From contig DIUZ01000026.1 in the NCBI GenBank assembly GCA_002423205.1, positions 370,005-434,004 of the forward strand: 64,000 nucleotides of DNA, in the 5' to 3' direction. A program made the translations under genes and the position numbers. How positions within the stretch are numbered: position 1 is the stretch's first letter; every line of letters begins with the position of its first letter. The stretch comes from Micavibrio sp. UBA6145 (lineage in GTDB: Bacteria > Pseudomonadota > Alphaproteobacteria > Micavibrionales > UBA1664). This document shows, in pieces, positions 50,716-58,712 of the stretch. Under the pieces are notes generated by a model. It had not been told where the DNA came from. It worked only from the letters and a program-made list of their open reading frames with translations, and did no database searches.

Positions 50716-51756
50716 ATGGCCCTCTGTGTCCTGGGCATTGAGACAAGTTGCGATGAAACCGCCGCCGCCGTGGTCGACGCGGACCGTAACATATTGTCCA
50801 ATATCGTCTTTTCCCAGATTGCCGATCATGCGGCTTTCGGCGGTGTCGTGCCTGAAATCGCCGCCCGCGCCCATTTGAACGCCATTAATACTGTGGTCGA
50901 TCAGGCCCTGAAAACCGCCGGCATCACCGGCAAGGATCTGGCCGGCATCGCCGCGACCGCCGGTCCCGGCCTGATTGGCGGGGTCATGGTCGGGCTGATG
51001 ACGGGCAAGGCCCTGTCGGCCCAATGGCAAAAACCGTTCATCGGGATCAATCATCTGGAGGGGCATGCGCTCAGCCCCCGCCTGTCACATAATGTCCCGT
51101 TCCCGTATCTCCTGTTGCTGGTATCAGGCGGTCATACGCAAATTTTGCTGTGCAAGGACGTGGGTGATTACACGCTTGTCGGTGCCACGATTGATGATGC
51201 CGCCGGTGAATGTTTCGATAAAACTGCAAAACTCCTGAGCCTGCCGCAACCGGGCGGCCCCGCGCTGGAGAAACTCGCGCGTGAAGCAAAGAATCCCGCG
51301 CGGTTTGAATTGCCGCGCCCGCTGATCGGCAAAAAGACGCTGAATTTCTCGTTCTCCGGCCTTAAGACCGCCGTGCGTGAACGTATTGAATCGCTCTCTG
51401 CCGACGGCCATATCAAACATGATGACGCGGCTGACCTTGCCTGCGCCCTGCAAAACACGATTGCGGGTCACCTGTCTGACCGTGTTTCGCGCGCCCTCGA
51501 TACCGTGAGTGTCACCGCCATCGTGGCCGCGGGCGGCGTTGCCGCAAATGGTGCGGTGCGTGCAGCACTTGAAAAAATTGCCGGTGCGCGCGGCCTGCCG
51601 TTTATGGCACCGCCGTCTGCGCTGTGCACCGATAACGGGGCCATGATCGCATGGGCCGGTATTGAGCGCCTGCAACGGGGTGAAACATCCCCTCTGGATA
51701 TCCCGGCGCGCCCCCGTTGGCCGCTCGATCAAAACCCTGTTAAACTGAGCGCATGA
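50716..51756 (+). CDS. tsaD: tRNA N6-adenosine threonylcarbamoyltransferase TsaD
   Basis: The 346-residue protein transfers the threonylcarbamoyl group to A37 of ANN-decoding tRNAs. Motifs: LGIETSCDETAAAVVD (about 6-21), GVVPEIAARAHL, the metal-binding His pair in NHLEGHALSPRL (about 113-124), LLVSGGHTQI (about 135-144) and FSGLKTAV (about 213-220). C-terminal GGVAANGAVR closes the fold. Complete, and it overlaps gpsA by 4 bp, the usual neighbour in alphaproteobacteria. Confidence 0.98.
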   Translation: MALCVLGIETSCDETAAAVVDADRNILSNIVFSQIADHAAFGGVVPEIAARAHLNAINTVVDQALKTAGITGKDLAGIAATAGPGLIGGVMVGLMTGKALSAQWQKPFIGINHLEGHALSPRLSHNVPFPYLLLLVSGGHTQILLCKDVGDYTLVGATIDDAAGECFDKTAKLLSLPQPGGPALEKLAREAKNPARFELPRPLIGKKTLNFSFSGLKTAVRERIESLSADGHIKHDDAADLACALQNTIAGHLSDRVSRALDTVSVTAIVAAGGVAANGAVRAALEKIAGARGLPFMAPPSALCTDNGAMIAWAGIERLQRGETSPLDIPARPRWPLDQNPVKLSA

Positions 51757-52742
51757 CAAATTCGATTGGTGTTATAGGCGCTGGCGCCTGGGGTACGGCT
51801 CTTGCGCAGGTGCAGGCAGCGGCGGGACGCAATGTGACCCTCTGGGCGCGCGAAGCGGCCGTGGTCAATGCCGTGAATAACATGGGCGAAAACACGCCCT
51901 TTTTGCCCGGCGTCGAGCTGCATAAAAACATTCACGCGACATCCGACCTATCCGAAGCCATCCGGCCCGATGTCCTGTTGTTGGTCGTCCCGGCCCAGTA
52001 CATGCGCGCCATGGTGCGGGAGGCCGGTGTCAAAAACCTTGCCGGTAAAACACTGGTGCTCTGCGCCAAGGGCATTGAAATTGAAACCGGCGAACTGCTC
52101 TCGCAGATTCTGCGCGAAACCGTACACGATGCGCATATCGCCGTGCTGACGGGCCCCACCTTCGCCAGGGAAATCGCGATGGGCCTGCCCGCTGCCGTCA
52201 CGGTTGCGGCGGATGACATTGCCCACGCGCGTGACCTGTCCGTCCTGTTGGGCAGTAAGACATTCCGCCCCTATGCATCCGACGATGTGATCGGCGCTGA
52301 AATCGGCGGGGCCATCAAAAACGTGCTCGCCATCGCCTGCGGTATTATCGCGGGCCGTAAATATGGTGATTCCGCACGTGCCGCATTGCTGGCACGCGGC
52401 ATGTCTGAAATGACGCGCATGGCGCTGGCCCTTGGCGGCAAGCGTGAAACCCTGATGGGTATGTGCGGGCTTGGTGACCTTGTCCTCACTGCGACGTCGA
52501 TGCAGTCACGCAATTTCTCGCTCGGTTTTGCACTGGGTGAGGGGCGTTCGTTGGCCGAGATCATGGAATCCCGCACCGCCGTGACCGAGGGTGTGCACAC
52601 CGCGCGCGCCGTGCGCAACCTGATTAAGACGCTGGATATCGACCTGCCAATCATGACCGGCGTGCACGCGATCCTGCACGAAGGCGCATCGGTTGAAACT
52701 GTGATCGATAATTTGCTCTCTCGTCCGTTTAATGACGAGTGA
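51753..52742 (+). CDS. gpsA: Glycerol-3-phosphate dehydrogenase [NAD(P)+]
   Basis: The 329-residue enzyme makes sn-glycerol-3-phosphate for phospholipids. NAD-binding motif VIGAGAWGTALAQVQA (about 6-21), LLVVPAQYMR (about 71-80), CAKGIEIETGELLSQI (about 98-113), TGPTFAREIAMGLPAAV (about 128-144) and the catalytic Lys region GAEIGGAIKNVLAIACGI (about 178-195). Complete. It overlaps tsaD by 4 bp and is followed after 14 bp by a low-GC small gene. Confidence 0.98.
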   Translation: MTNSIGVIGAGAWGTALAQVQAAAGRNVTLWAREAAVVNAVNNMGENTPFLPGVELHKNIHATSDLSEAIRPDVLLLVVPAQYMRAMVREAGVKNLAGKTLVLCAKGIEIETGELLSQILRETVHDAHIAVLTGPTFAREIAMGLPAAVTVAADDIAHARDLSVLLGSKTFRPYASDDVIGAEIGGAIKNVLAIACGIIAGRKYGDSARAALLARGMSEMTRMALALGGKRETLMGMCGLGDLVLTATSMQSRNFSLGFALGEGRSLAEIMESRTAVTEGVHTARAVRNLIKTLDIDLPIMTGVHAILHEGASVETVIDNLLSRPFNDE

Positions 52743-52756
52743 TGTAGGAGATTTAG

Positions 52757-53014
52757 ATGTTAAATTTAGCCAAGGCAGGAAACCTCGCAGTATTGATGTT
52801 TATTGCTTATATAATTTTTGAAAAAGATGGGCCTGATGATCTTTTTGAATATTGTATTTTCGGATTATTGATTGTTAGCCCAATTGTGAATTTTTTAGCC
52901 TTAAGCAAAAAAACAAAGAATAATCATTCAGAAATTTGGCCTTTTATTCTTTTCAGAAGACTTGCGTTAGAAGAGAAAAAGAAAATCGAAATTCTTAAAA
53001 AAAATGATGGGTGA
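52757..53014 (+). CDS. Small low-GC membrane protein, unknown
   Basis: The 85-residue protein has two hydrophobic stretches (about 8-21 NLAVLMFIAYIIF; 30-48 EYCIFGLLIVSPIVNFLAL) and a Lys/Glu-rich C-terminus (LEEKKKIEILKKN). The ribosome-binding site is GTAGGAG, 6-12 bp before the ATG. Base composition is far more A/T-rich than gpsA and the following genes, so the gene looks like a recent insertion. Its end overlaps the next gene by 11 bp. No family recognised. Confidence 0.6.
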   Translation: MLNLAKAGNLAVLMFIAYIIFEKDGPDDLFEYCIFGLLIVSPIVNFLALSKKTKNNHSEIWPFILFRRLALEEKKKIEILKKNDG

Positions 53015-53597
53015 TCCAAGAGTTCTTTTTGGCATCCTGTCCCTTGTCGCCCTTGCGGCGGCGGTTCTTCCTTATTTTATCGGCATCGCGCGTGGCACGA
53101 TCAAGCCGCATATGTTTTCGTGGCTGCTCTGGACGCTGACCATGGGCATCACCGGCATTGCGCAGTGGTCGCAAGGTGCAGGGCCGGGCGCATGGGCCAT
53201 GCTGGCGGGCGCTGCGCTCAACCTTGTCGTGGTCGCACTTGCCATCCGGTACGGCGAAAAACACATCACGCGGTCCGACTGGATCATGCTGACCGCGGGG
53301 CTGTGCGCCATACCATTATGGTTTTTCACGCATGATCCACTGTGGTCCGTCATTCTGGTCACCAGCATTGATATTGCCGGCTACGGCCCGACATTCCGCA
53401 AAGCATGGTCCAGACCGCAGGAAGAGGGCGCGATGCTGTTTGTTCTGTCCACCGGATGGACGCTGGCATCATTGTTTGCGATGCATGACCGCGCGTTGGT
53501 CAATGTTCTGGCACCGACGGCCTATGCAGCGGCGAACATCGCACTGGTGTCATATTTGATAATCCGTCGCCGCGCTTTGGGAATTTCCCGCATTTGA
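53004..53597 (+). CDS. Polytopic membrane protein with PQ-loop-like repeats
   Basis: The 197-residue protein (start ATG 53004 or 53007) has about six TM helices and two similar blocks: VLPYFIGIARGTIKPHMFSWLLWTLTM (about 21-47) and IAGYGPTFRKAWSRPQEEGAMLFVLSTGW (about 123-151). Both show a Pro-aromatic helix followed by a basic turn, then a Trp-containing helix, reminiscent of SemiSWEET/PQ-loop transporters. Function unknown. GC content is back to the level of the chromosome, unlike the preceding gene, which its start overlaps. Confidence 0.72.
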   Translation: MMGDPRVLFGILSLVALAAAVLPYFIGIARGTIKPHMFSWLLWTLTMGITGIAQWSQGAGPGAWAMLAGAALNLVVVALAIRYGEKHITRSDWIMLTAGLCAIPLWFFTHDPLWSVILVTSIDIAGYGPTFRKAWSRPQEEGAMLFVLSTGWTLASLFAMHDRALVNVLAPTAYAAANIALVSYLIIRRRALGISRI

Positions 53598-53665
53598 TCG
53601 CGCGGCGTGATGGGTGTATACTTAAACCCATCCCACAATCACATATCCATATCGAAGGTTGAACA

Positions 53666-55894
53666 ATGACAAAATCGGTTCGATACGACTGGAAATTCGC
53701 TATCCGCCTGGCCCTGCCCATTGCCGCTATCATCATCGCGGTGGGCATGCTCTCCGGCCCGCTGGCGGAACGTCTTATTCTTGCGTGGTCTGAAAAAGAT
53801 GTGACCTTGCGCACGCGCCTGATTGCGTCGTCATTGGGCGATGGTTTCGTCACTGAACTGTCCAGCGAAAATTCACCCGTCGTCCGTCGTGGCTTTGAAC
53901 GCCTTGTTAAAAACGAACGTCTTTATGCGCTGGGCTTTTGCGACCTGCAGGGACGGATTGTTAATAAATCAGCCGACTTTTTCGGGGATTACAAATGCCC
54001 CGATGCAGCCAGCGGTATGGACGGCGCAACCGACACCATCGCGCTGCCCGGCGGGGATCGTTTCTTTGTAAGTCACACGCCTGTCCATAAAACCACGGAG
54101 GATGCGGCGCAGATCGGCTCGCTCATCACCGTGCACTCGCTGGATTACGCGATGACCCGCGCATCCGAAACCCGCGCCATTATCGGCTGGGCCACATTGA
54201 TCGCGGCCGCGGTGATTGCCCTGCTGGCATTTTCAGTGGCTGAGGCCACGCGCCGCCTGTGGATCCGCGCCCTGCGCCGCACGCTGTCCAGTGGACAGGA
54301 CGATCAGGCCTTTGAACCCATCCTCAAAGACGTGCGCGGCCTGATCGCGCAGATGGAGGACGAACGCAAAACCTGGAATGCCGACGCGATCCGCCAGCTG
54401 ATCAAGGCGCATATGAAGGGGAACGAGATTTTCGTCATCTCCAACCGCGAGCCTTACGTCCATCACAAGAAAGACGACGGCTCAATCCATCTCGAGCGCC
54501 CGGCCAGCGGTCTTGTCACCGCGCTGGAACCCATTGTGGGCGTCTGCAACGGCACATGGATCGCGCATGGTGGCGGTTCCGGCGACCGTGAAACAGTGGA
54601 TGCCAATGACTCGGTCATGATGCCGCCGGAAAATCCGTCCTTCCGTCTCAAACGTGTGTGGTTGACGGAAGAGGAACGCGAAGGTCATTACAACGGTTTT
54701 TCCAACGCCGCACTCTGGCCGCTATGCCATTTGACGCACACACGCCCCGTCTTTCGCACGGCGGATTGGGACATGTATAAAGCCGTAAACCAGAAATTTG
54801 CGGACGCACTCGTCGCCGAAGTCAAAACCAAAAACCCGCTTGTGCTGGTGCAGGATTATCACTTCGCCCTGTTGCCGCGCATGATCCGCGAACGCCTGCC
54901 TGATGCGAATATCATCACCTTCTGGCACATCCCGTGGCCGAACGCGGAGATGTTCAATATCTGCCCGTGGAAAGACGAATTGCTCGACGGCCTGCTGGGA
55001 TCGCAGATCATCGGCTTCCACACATCCGGCTACGTGCGTAATTTCCAGCACGCGATTGCCAGCAATCTGGAGGCGCGCGTTAATTTCGTGAACGGCGATG
55101 TCGCCTTTAAATCATCCGTCACGCGCGTCGCGGCGTATCCCATGTCCATCGACTGGGCGTCGGGCGATAAAACCGACGGCGGTGCGATTGAACAGGCACG
55201 CCGCGCCGTACTGGCTGAAAACGACCTGCCGCCCAGCACACGCATCGGTATCGGCATCGACCGCCTTGATTACAGCAAGGGCATCCTTGAACGTTTTCAG
55301 GCGGTGGAGCGTATGATGGAGAATAACCAAAACCTGCGCGGGTCGTTCAGCTTCATCCAGATCGCGGCACCCAGCCGCACCGATGTCGCCGCATATCAGG
55401 AATACGCGCAGGCCGTGCGCAATGAGGCCGCCCGCATCAATCGCCGCTTTGAAAGCCGCATCCCGCTGATCATCCTGCGGGAATTCCATCACGACAAGGA
55501 TGAGGTGTATCGATACTACCGCGCCGCCAATCTGTGCTTTGTCAGCTCACTCCACGACGGCATGAACCTTGTCGCCAAGGAATTCGTGGCTGCCCGCACG
55601 GATGAGCAGGGGGTGCTGATCTTAAGCGAGTTCACCGGGGCCGCCGGCGACCTGCCGGACGCATTGCTGGTGAACCCGTATCATATCGATGCCTGTGCGC
55701 AGGCACTGACCCGCGCCGTGACCATGCACCCGAACGAACAGGCCGAGCGCATGAAGGCCATGCGCCGCCAGGTGCGCGAGCATAATATCTTCCGCTGGGC
55801 CGGATACCTGCTGCTGGATTCGGCAGAACTGCAGCGCCTGCACGGCCGTAAAGACGACGTGATCCCCCTGAATCCGACCCAAAAGGCCTCATGA
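53666..55894 (+). CDS. Membrane-anchored trehalose-6-phosphate synthase (GT20) with sensor-like N-terminus
   Basis: The 742-residue protein has TM1 at about residues 12-30 (IRLALPIAAIIIAVGMLSG), a periplasmic domain of about 140 residues and TM2 at about 172-192 (IIGWATLIAAAVIALLAFSVA). A HAMP-like linker comes before a full GT20 domain from about residue 250. The GT20 motifs are present: FVISNREPYVH, VQDYHFALLPRMIRE, FWHIPWPNAEMF, GIDRLDYSKGI and SSLHDGMNLVAKEF near 630. It makes trehalose-6-phosphate from UDP-glucose and glucose-6-phosphate. The extracytoplasmic part resembles a receptor input domain, which suggests signal-controlled activity. No phosphatase (otsB) follows in the window. 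Confidence 0.88.
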   Translation: MTKSVRYDWKFAIRLALPIAAIIIAVGMLSGPLAERLILAWSEKDVTLRTRLIASSLGDGFVTELSSENSPVVRRGFERLVKNERLYALGFCDLQGRIVNKSADFFGDYKCPDAASGMDGATDTIALPGGDRFFVSHTPVHKTTEDAAQIGSLITVHSLDYAMTRASETRAIIGWATLIAAAVIALLAFSVAEATRRLWIRALRRTLSSGQDDQAFEPILKDVRGLIAQMEDERKTWNADAIRQLIKAHMKGNEIFVISNREPYVHHKKDDGSIHLERPASGLVTALEPIVGVCNGTWIAHGGGSGDRETVDANDSVMMPPENPSFRLKRVWLTEEEREGHYNGFSNAALWPLCHLTHTRPVFRTADWDMYKAVNQKFADALVAEVKTKNPLVLVQDYHFALLPRMIRERLPDANIITFWHIPWPNAEMFNICPWKDELLDGLLGSQIIGFHTSGYVRNFQHAIASNLEARVNFVNGDVAFKSSVTRVAAYPMSIDWASGDKTDGGAIEQARRAVLAENDLPPSTRIGIGIDRLDYSKGILERFQAVERMMENNQNLRGSFSFIQIAAPSRTDVAAYQEYAQAVRNEAARINRRFESRIPLIILREFHHDKDEVYRYYRAANLCFVSSLHDGMNLVAKEFVAARTDEQGVLILSEFTGAAGDLPDALLVNPYHIDACAQALTRAVTMHPNEQAERMKAMRRQVREHNIFRWAGYLLLDSAELQRLHGRKDDVIPLNPTQKAS

Positions 55895-56058
55895 CCGACA
55901 CTGTCCCGCCCTGGAAGACGAAAAACCTGAAAAAAGGGAAATCCAGGCCCCTGACGGACGACCAGAAGGCTGCCGCGAGGGAGCGCGCCGCAGCGGCAGG
56001 GCGTCCCTATCCCAACCTGGTCGACAATATGTGGGCGGCCAAACAGGCCAAATTGTAA
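55891..56058 (+). CDS. Small conserved alphaproteobacterial protein (55 aa)
   Basis: The ATG overlaps the stop of the trehalose synthase gene by 4 bp (ATGA). The 55-residue product runs TDTVPPWKTKNLKKGKSRPLTDDQ..., then AAARERAAAAGRPYPNLVDNMWAA, and ends KQAKL. The pattern 'LT..QKA.AR.RA..AGRPYPNLVDNM.A' is the kind seen in short uncharacterised alphaproteobacterial proteins that I recall beside other genes. Very basic and without a membrane segment. Its conserved C-terminal half and coupling to the upstream gene support a true gene. No function known. Confidence 0.72.
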   Translation: MTDTVPPWKTKNLKKGKSRPLTDDQKAAARERAAAAGRPYPNLVDNMWAAKQAKL

Positions 56059-56150
56059 GGTTTAGCTTGATTTTGCGTCTCAAAGACGCCTATAACCGCC
56101 CCGATCACTGTGGGAGGCCACTCCAGGCCCCACCACGCTGACCCGTTGAA

Positions 56151-56169
56151 GGGCTTGGTAAGCAAGTCC
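56151..56169 (+). promoter_or_regulatory. Leader hairpin upstream of rplK (copy 1 of a recurrent motif)
   Basis: GGGCTTG / CAAGTCC (7 bp with one G-T pair, loop GTAAG) followed by GAC, 40 bp before the rplK start. The same design (7-bp hairpin opening with GG, closing with TCC, then GAC) occurs before rplJ and before rpoB. Confidence 0.45.
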
Positions 56170-56208
56170 GACATCGTAAAAAACCATACTGTCCATAAGG
56201 AGTTAAAA

Positions 56209-56649
56209 ATGGCAGCACCTAAGGGCAAACAGCCCGTAGGCTTCATCAAGCTGGAAGTTCCGGCTGGTGCGGCTAACCCCTCGCCCCCGATCGGCCCGGC
56301 CCTCGGTCAGCGCGGTCTCAACATCATGGAATTCTGCAAAGGGTTCAACGACCAGACCAAGGACCTTGAAAAAGGCATGCCTTGCCCGGTTGTGATCTCC
56401 GTCTTCGCAGACCGTTCCTTCACCTTCATCATCAAAACCCCGCCGGTCGGTTATCTGCTGCAAAAAGCGGCCAAGATTTCCAAGGGCGCGAAAACCCCCT
56501 CGAAAGAGATCGTGGGTAAAGTGACGAAGAAACAGGTTCAGGAAATCGCTGAACTCAAAATGAAAGACCTGAACGCAAAAGACCTCGGCGGCGCGATGCG
56601 CATGATCGAAGGTTCTGCACGTTCGGCTGGCATCGAAGTGGTGGGATAA
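56209..56649 (+). CDS. rplK: 50S ribosomal protein L11
   Basis: The 146-residue L11 starts MAAPKGKQPVGFIKLEVPAGAANPSPPIGPALGQRGLNIMEFCKGFN, the classic N-terminal domain with the Pro-rich IGPALGQRG loop. The C-terminal rRNA-binding domain ends GSARSAGIEVVG. It forms the L7/L12 stalk base on 23S rRNA with L10. The start is set by AAGGAG (56197-56202), 6 bp before the ATG; longer frames upstream are not used. rplA follows after 3 bp. Usually secE-nusG precede rplK; here they do not. Confidence 0.98.
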   Translation: MAAPKGKQPVGFIKLEVPAGAANPSPPIGPALGQRGLNIMEFCKGFNDQTKDLEKGMPCPVVISVFADRSFTFIIKTPPVGYLLQKAAKISKGAKTPSKEIVGKVTKKQVQEIAELKMKDLNAKDLGGAMRMIEGSARSAGIEVVG

Positions 56650-56652
56650 GTC

Positions 56653-57465
56653 ATGGCTACGAAGAAAAAAGACGCAGTAGAAGCAACCGAAGCGCAAGCG
56701 CCGGAAGCAACCGAAACCAAAGCACCGAAAGCTGCCAAGGCTCCTAAAGCCAAAGGCAAACGTGCAGAAGGCCCGTGGCAGTCCAAGCGCCAGCAGAAAT
56801 TCTCTGCTGTTGACCGCGACCGCGCATACACGGTTGCTGAAGCCGTCAAGCTGGTGAAAGCCAATGCAACGACCAAGTTCGATGAATCCATCGACCTGGC
56901 CGTTAACCTCAACGCTGATCCGAAATACGCCGACCAACAGGTCCGCGGGATGACCGAACTGCCGCACGGCACCGGTAAATCCCTGCGCGTTGCTGTTTTC
57001 GCCCGCGGCCCCAAAGCCGAAGAAGCGAAAAAAGCCGGTGCTGACGCTGTCGGCGCTGACGACCTGATGGAATCGATGAACGCTGGCAAGCTCGATTACG
57101 ATCGTGTTATCGCCACGCCGGATCTGATGCCGCTCGTCGGCCGTCTGGGTAAAGTGCTGGGTCCGAAAGGCCTGATGCCGAACCCGAAACTCGGCACCGT
57201 GACCATGGACGTCAAGAAAGCTGTTGAATCCGCGAAAGCCGGTTCGATCGAATTCCGCGTCGAAAAGGCCGGTATCGTTCAGGCTGGCATTGGCAAAGCA
57301 TCGTTCACCGAAGCGCAACTGGCTGAGAACATCAAGGCGTTCATCGACGCCCTGAACAAAGCCAAGCCGTCGGGCGTCAAAGGCATCTACATGAAGAAGG
57401 CATCCGTGTCTTCGACCATGGGCCCTGGCCTCAAGCTCGACCTGGCTGCCATCCTGTCTGCCTGA
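56653..57465 (+). CDS. rplA: 50S ribosomal protein L1, with basic N-terminal extension
   Basis: The 270-residue protein has a normal L1 from about residue 45 (SKRQQKFSAVDRDRAYTVAEAVKLVKAN): DESIDLAVNLNADPKYADQQVRGMTELPHGTGKSLRVAVFA, the central LVGRLGKVLGPKGLMPNPKLGTVT and C-terminal GIYMKKASVSSTMGPGLKLD. The first 44 residues are an extra Lys/Ala/Glu-rich, disordered-looking tail (KKKDAVEATEAQAPEATET...), since L1 is usually about 230 residues. L1 forms the ribosome L1 stalk and autoregulates its operon. rplK ends 3 bp upstream. A strong terminator follows. Confidence 0.97.
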   Translation: MATKKKDAVEATEAQAPEATETKAPKAAKAPKAKGKRAEGPWQSKRQQKFSAVDRDRAYTVAEAVKLVKANATTKFDESIDLAVNLNADPKYADQQVRGMTELPHGTGKSLRVAVFARGPKAEEAKKAGADAVGADDLMESMNAGKLDYDRVIATPDLMPLVGRLGKVLGPKGLMPNPKLGTVTMDVKKAVESAKAGSIEFRVEKAGIVQAGIGKASFTEAQLAENIKAFIDALNKAKPSGVKGIYMKKASVSSTMGPGLKLDLAAILSA

Positions 57466-57487
57466 TAGGCACTCGGAATAAGAATTC

Positions 57488-57521
57488 AAGAAACGCCGCC
57501 ATCTTGGCGGCGTTTCTTTTT
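57488..57521 (+). terminator. Rho-independent terminator of rplK-rplA
   Basis: A 13-bp perfect stem AAGAAACGCCGCC / GGCGGCGTTTCTT with an ATCTT loop and a T-run, about 22 bp after the rplA stop. It separates rplKA from rplJL-rpoBC, which therefore needs its own promoter. Confidence 0.9.
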
Positions 57522-57538
57522 ACGTTTAAAACGATGTC

Positions 57539-57769
57539 ATGACCGCAGACGACAAATTCGATCCCGCCAAATTCGACCCTTCCAAGGTCCCGTCGGACTG
57601 GACGCCGCATGCGGACGACCTGCCGGCAAACCCCAAGACGCGTGGTGACGATGATGTGACCAGGCCGTTACGCAATGGCGGGTCCAAAGGCGTGTGGTGG
57701 GTGGCGATTATTATAGCCCTGCTGATCATTGAACGCGTCTCCCGCACAGACGGTTTACATATTCCGTAG
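57539..57769 (+). CDS. Small protein with C-terminal TM helix, unknown
   Basis: The 76-residue product has an acidic, Asp/Pro-rich N-terminus (DKFDPAKFDPSKVPSDW, a repeated 'FDP.K' motif) and one hydrophobic helix at about 51-64 (WWVAIIIALLIIE). The ATG lies 17 bp after a strong terminator and has no good ribosome-binding site, so expression is doubtful. The composition is coding-like and the stop is followed directly by the rplJ promoter region. No family recognised. Confidence 0.5.
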   Translation: MTADDKFDPAKFDPSKVPSDWTPHADDLPANPKTRGDDDVTRPLRNGGSKGVWWVAIIIALLIIERVSRTDGLHIP

Positions 57770-57815
57770 AACGCAGTGCTGGGGCGGCAAGTTCCCCCAA
57801 AAGGTTAAAAATGTG

Positions 57816-57844
57816 TTGACTCGTTGGTTATCCACACCTATAAG
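57816..57844 (+). promoter_or_regulatory. Sigma-70-type promoter of rplJ-rplL-rpoB-rpoC
   Basis: TTGACT, a 17-bp spacer, then TATAAG: close to the consensus for the housekeeping sigma factor. It stands about 290 bp before rplJ, after the rplA terminator, and is the only good promoter in the gap. Confidence 0.8.
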
Positions 57845-57950
57845 GGCGGCGCTTGCAATCGTTTTTTTTAGCGAATTGCACCTGTCCAAGACTACAGGTG
57901 AAGGTTCTGGCGCGAGTCAGCTTTCTTAATCCCCTGTATAGACGGTGAAG

Positions 57951-58020
57951 GTTCTAAGACCTTGCTAACCGGAGGATTTAGTTACTAAATCCGACCATTG
58001 TTAGCTTCAAGATTCTTAGG
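57951..58020 (+). promoter_or_regulatory. L10-type leader of rplJ (copy 2 of the recurrent hairpin)
   Basis: Nested helices: CTAAG...CTTAG, GCTAAC / GTTAGC, and the inner hairpin GGATTTA / TAAATCC (57974-57992, loop GTTAC) preceded by GGA and followed by GACC. The form resembles the L10-binding leader of E. coli, where L10-L12 represses translation of rplJL. The remaining leader to 58132 has no gene and ends in an A/G-rich start region. Confidence 0.65.
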
Positions 58021-58132
58021 CCGTCTCCGGGGCAGGGCTGGAAAGGGATGTATGTCCCTGAAAAGCAGTGTGGCCCCCGCGGTGTGTGCCGTGGGTGGTT
58101 TGTGCAACAACTTTTAAAGGCAAGGTAATCTC

Positions 58133-58648
58133 ATGCCCATTAGCCGCGCACAAAAAGCCGACACTGTCCAAGCCCTTAGCGACATGCTGAATGCCAATGA
58201 AACCGTAGTCGTGTTCGAACCCAAGGGTTTGACCGTCGCGGAATTCACTGATCTTCGCGTGAAAGCTCGGGCTCTGGGTGGTACGGCCAAAGTCACTAAA
58301 AACAAACTGATCGTTCGTGCTCTCAAAGGCACGCGCTTCGAATCTCTTGAACCTCTGTTCAAGGGTACGACCGCAATCATCCTGTCGAAAGACCCGGTGG
58401 CCGCGGCGAAAGTCACGTTTGATTACGCAAAAGGTAACGACAAGGTTTCCATTCTCGGTGGTGCGATGGGCGCGAAAGTGCTCGACAAAGCCGCTGTGGA
58501 AGCTCTCGCCAAACTGCCTTCGCTCGATCAACTGCGTGGCACCATTGTTGGTGTGCTGCAAGCACCGGCAACGAAGCTCGCCCGTATCCTGCAGGCTCCG
58601 GCCCAGCAGCTTATCGGCGTTACGGCAGCGCAAGGCCGCAAAGGCTAA
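58133..58648 (+). CDS. rplJ: 50S ribosomal protein L10
   Basis: The 171-residue L10 starts MPISRAQKADTVQALSDMLNANETVVVFEPKGLTVAEFTDLR, and has the core KVTKNKLIVRALKGT (about 49-63) and FKGTTAIILSKDPVAAAKV. A C-terminal helix (residues about 135-165) holds the L7/L12 dimers. It is the anchor of the ribosomal stalk and represses its own mRNA together with L12. AAGGCAAGG is upstream of the ATG as a weak ribosome-binding site, typical of an autoregulated start. rplL follows after 64 bp. Confidence 0.98.
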   Translation: MPISRAQKADTVQALSDMLNANETVVVFEPKGLTVAEFTDLRVKARALGGTAKVTKNKLIVRALKGTRFESLEPLFKGTTAIILSKDPVAAAKVTFDYAKGNDKVSILGGAMGAKVLDKAAVEALAKLPSLDQLRGTIVGVLQAPATKLARILQAPAQQLIGVTAAQGRKG

Positions 58649-58712
58649 GCGTACCAGTTTTTAAGGACTGTTTTTTGTAACAACGAATACTAACTTTTTA
58701 TGGAGTAATAAC

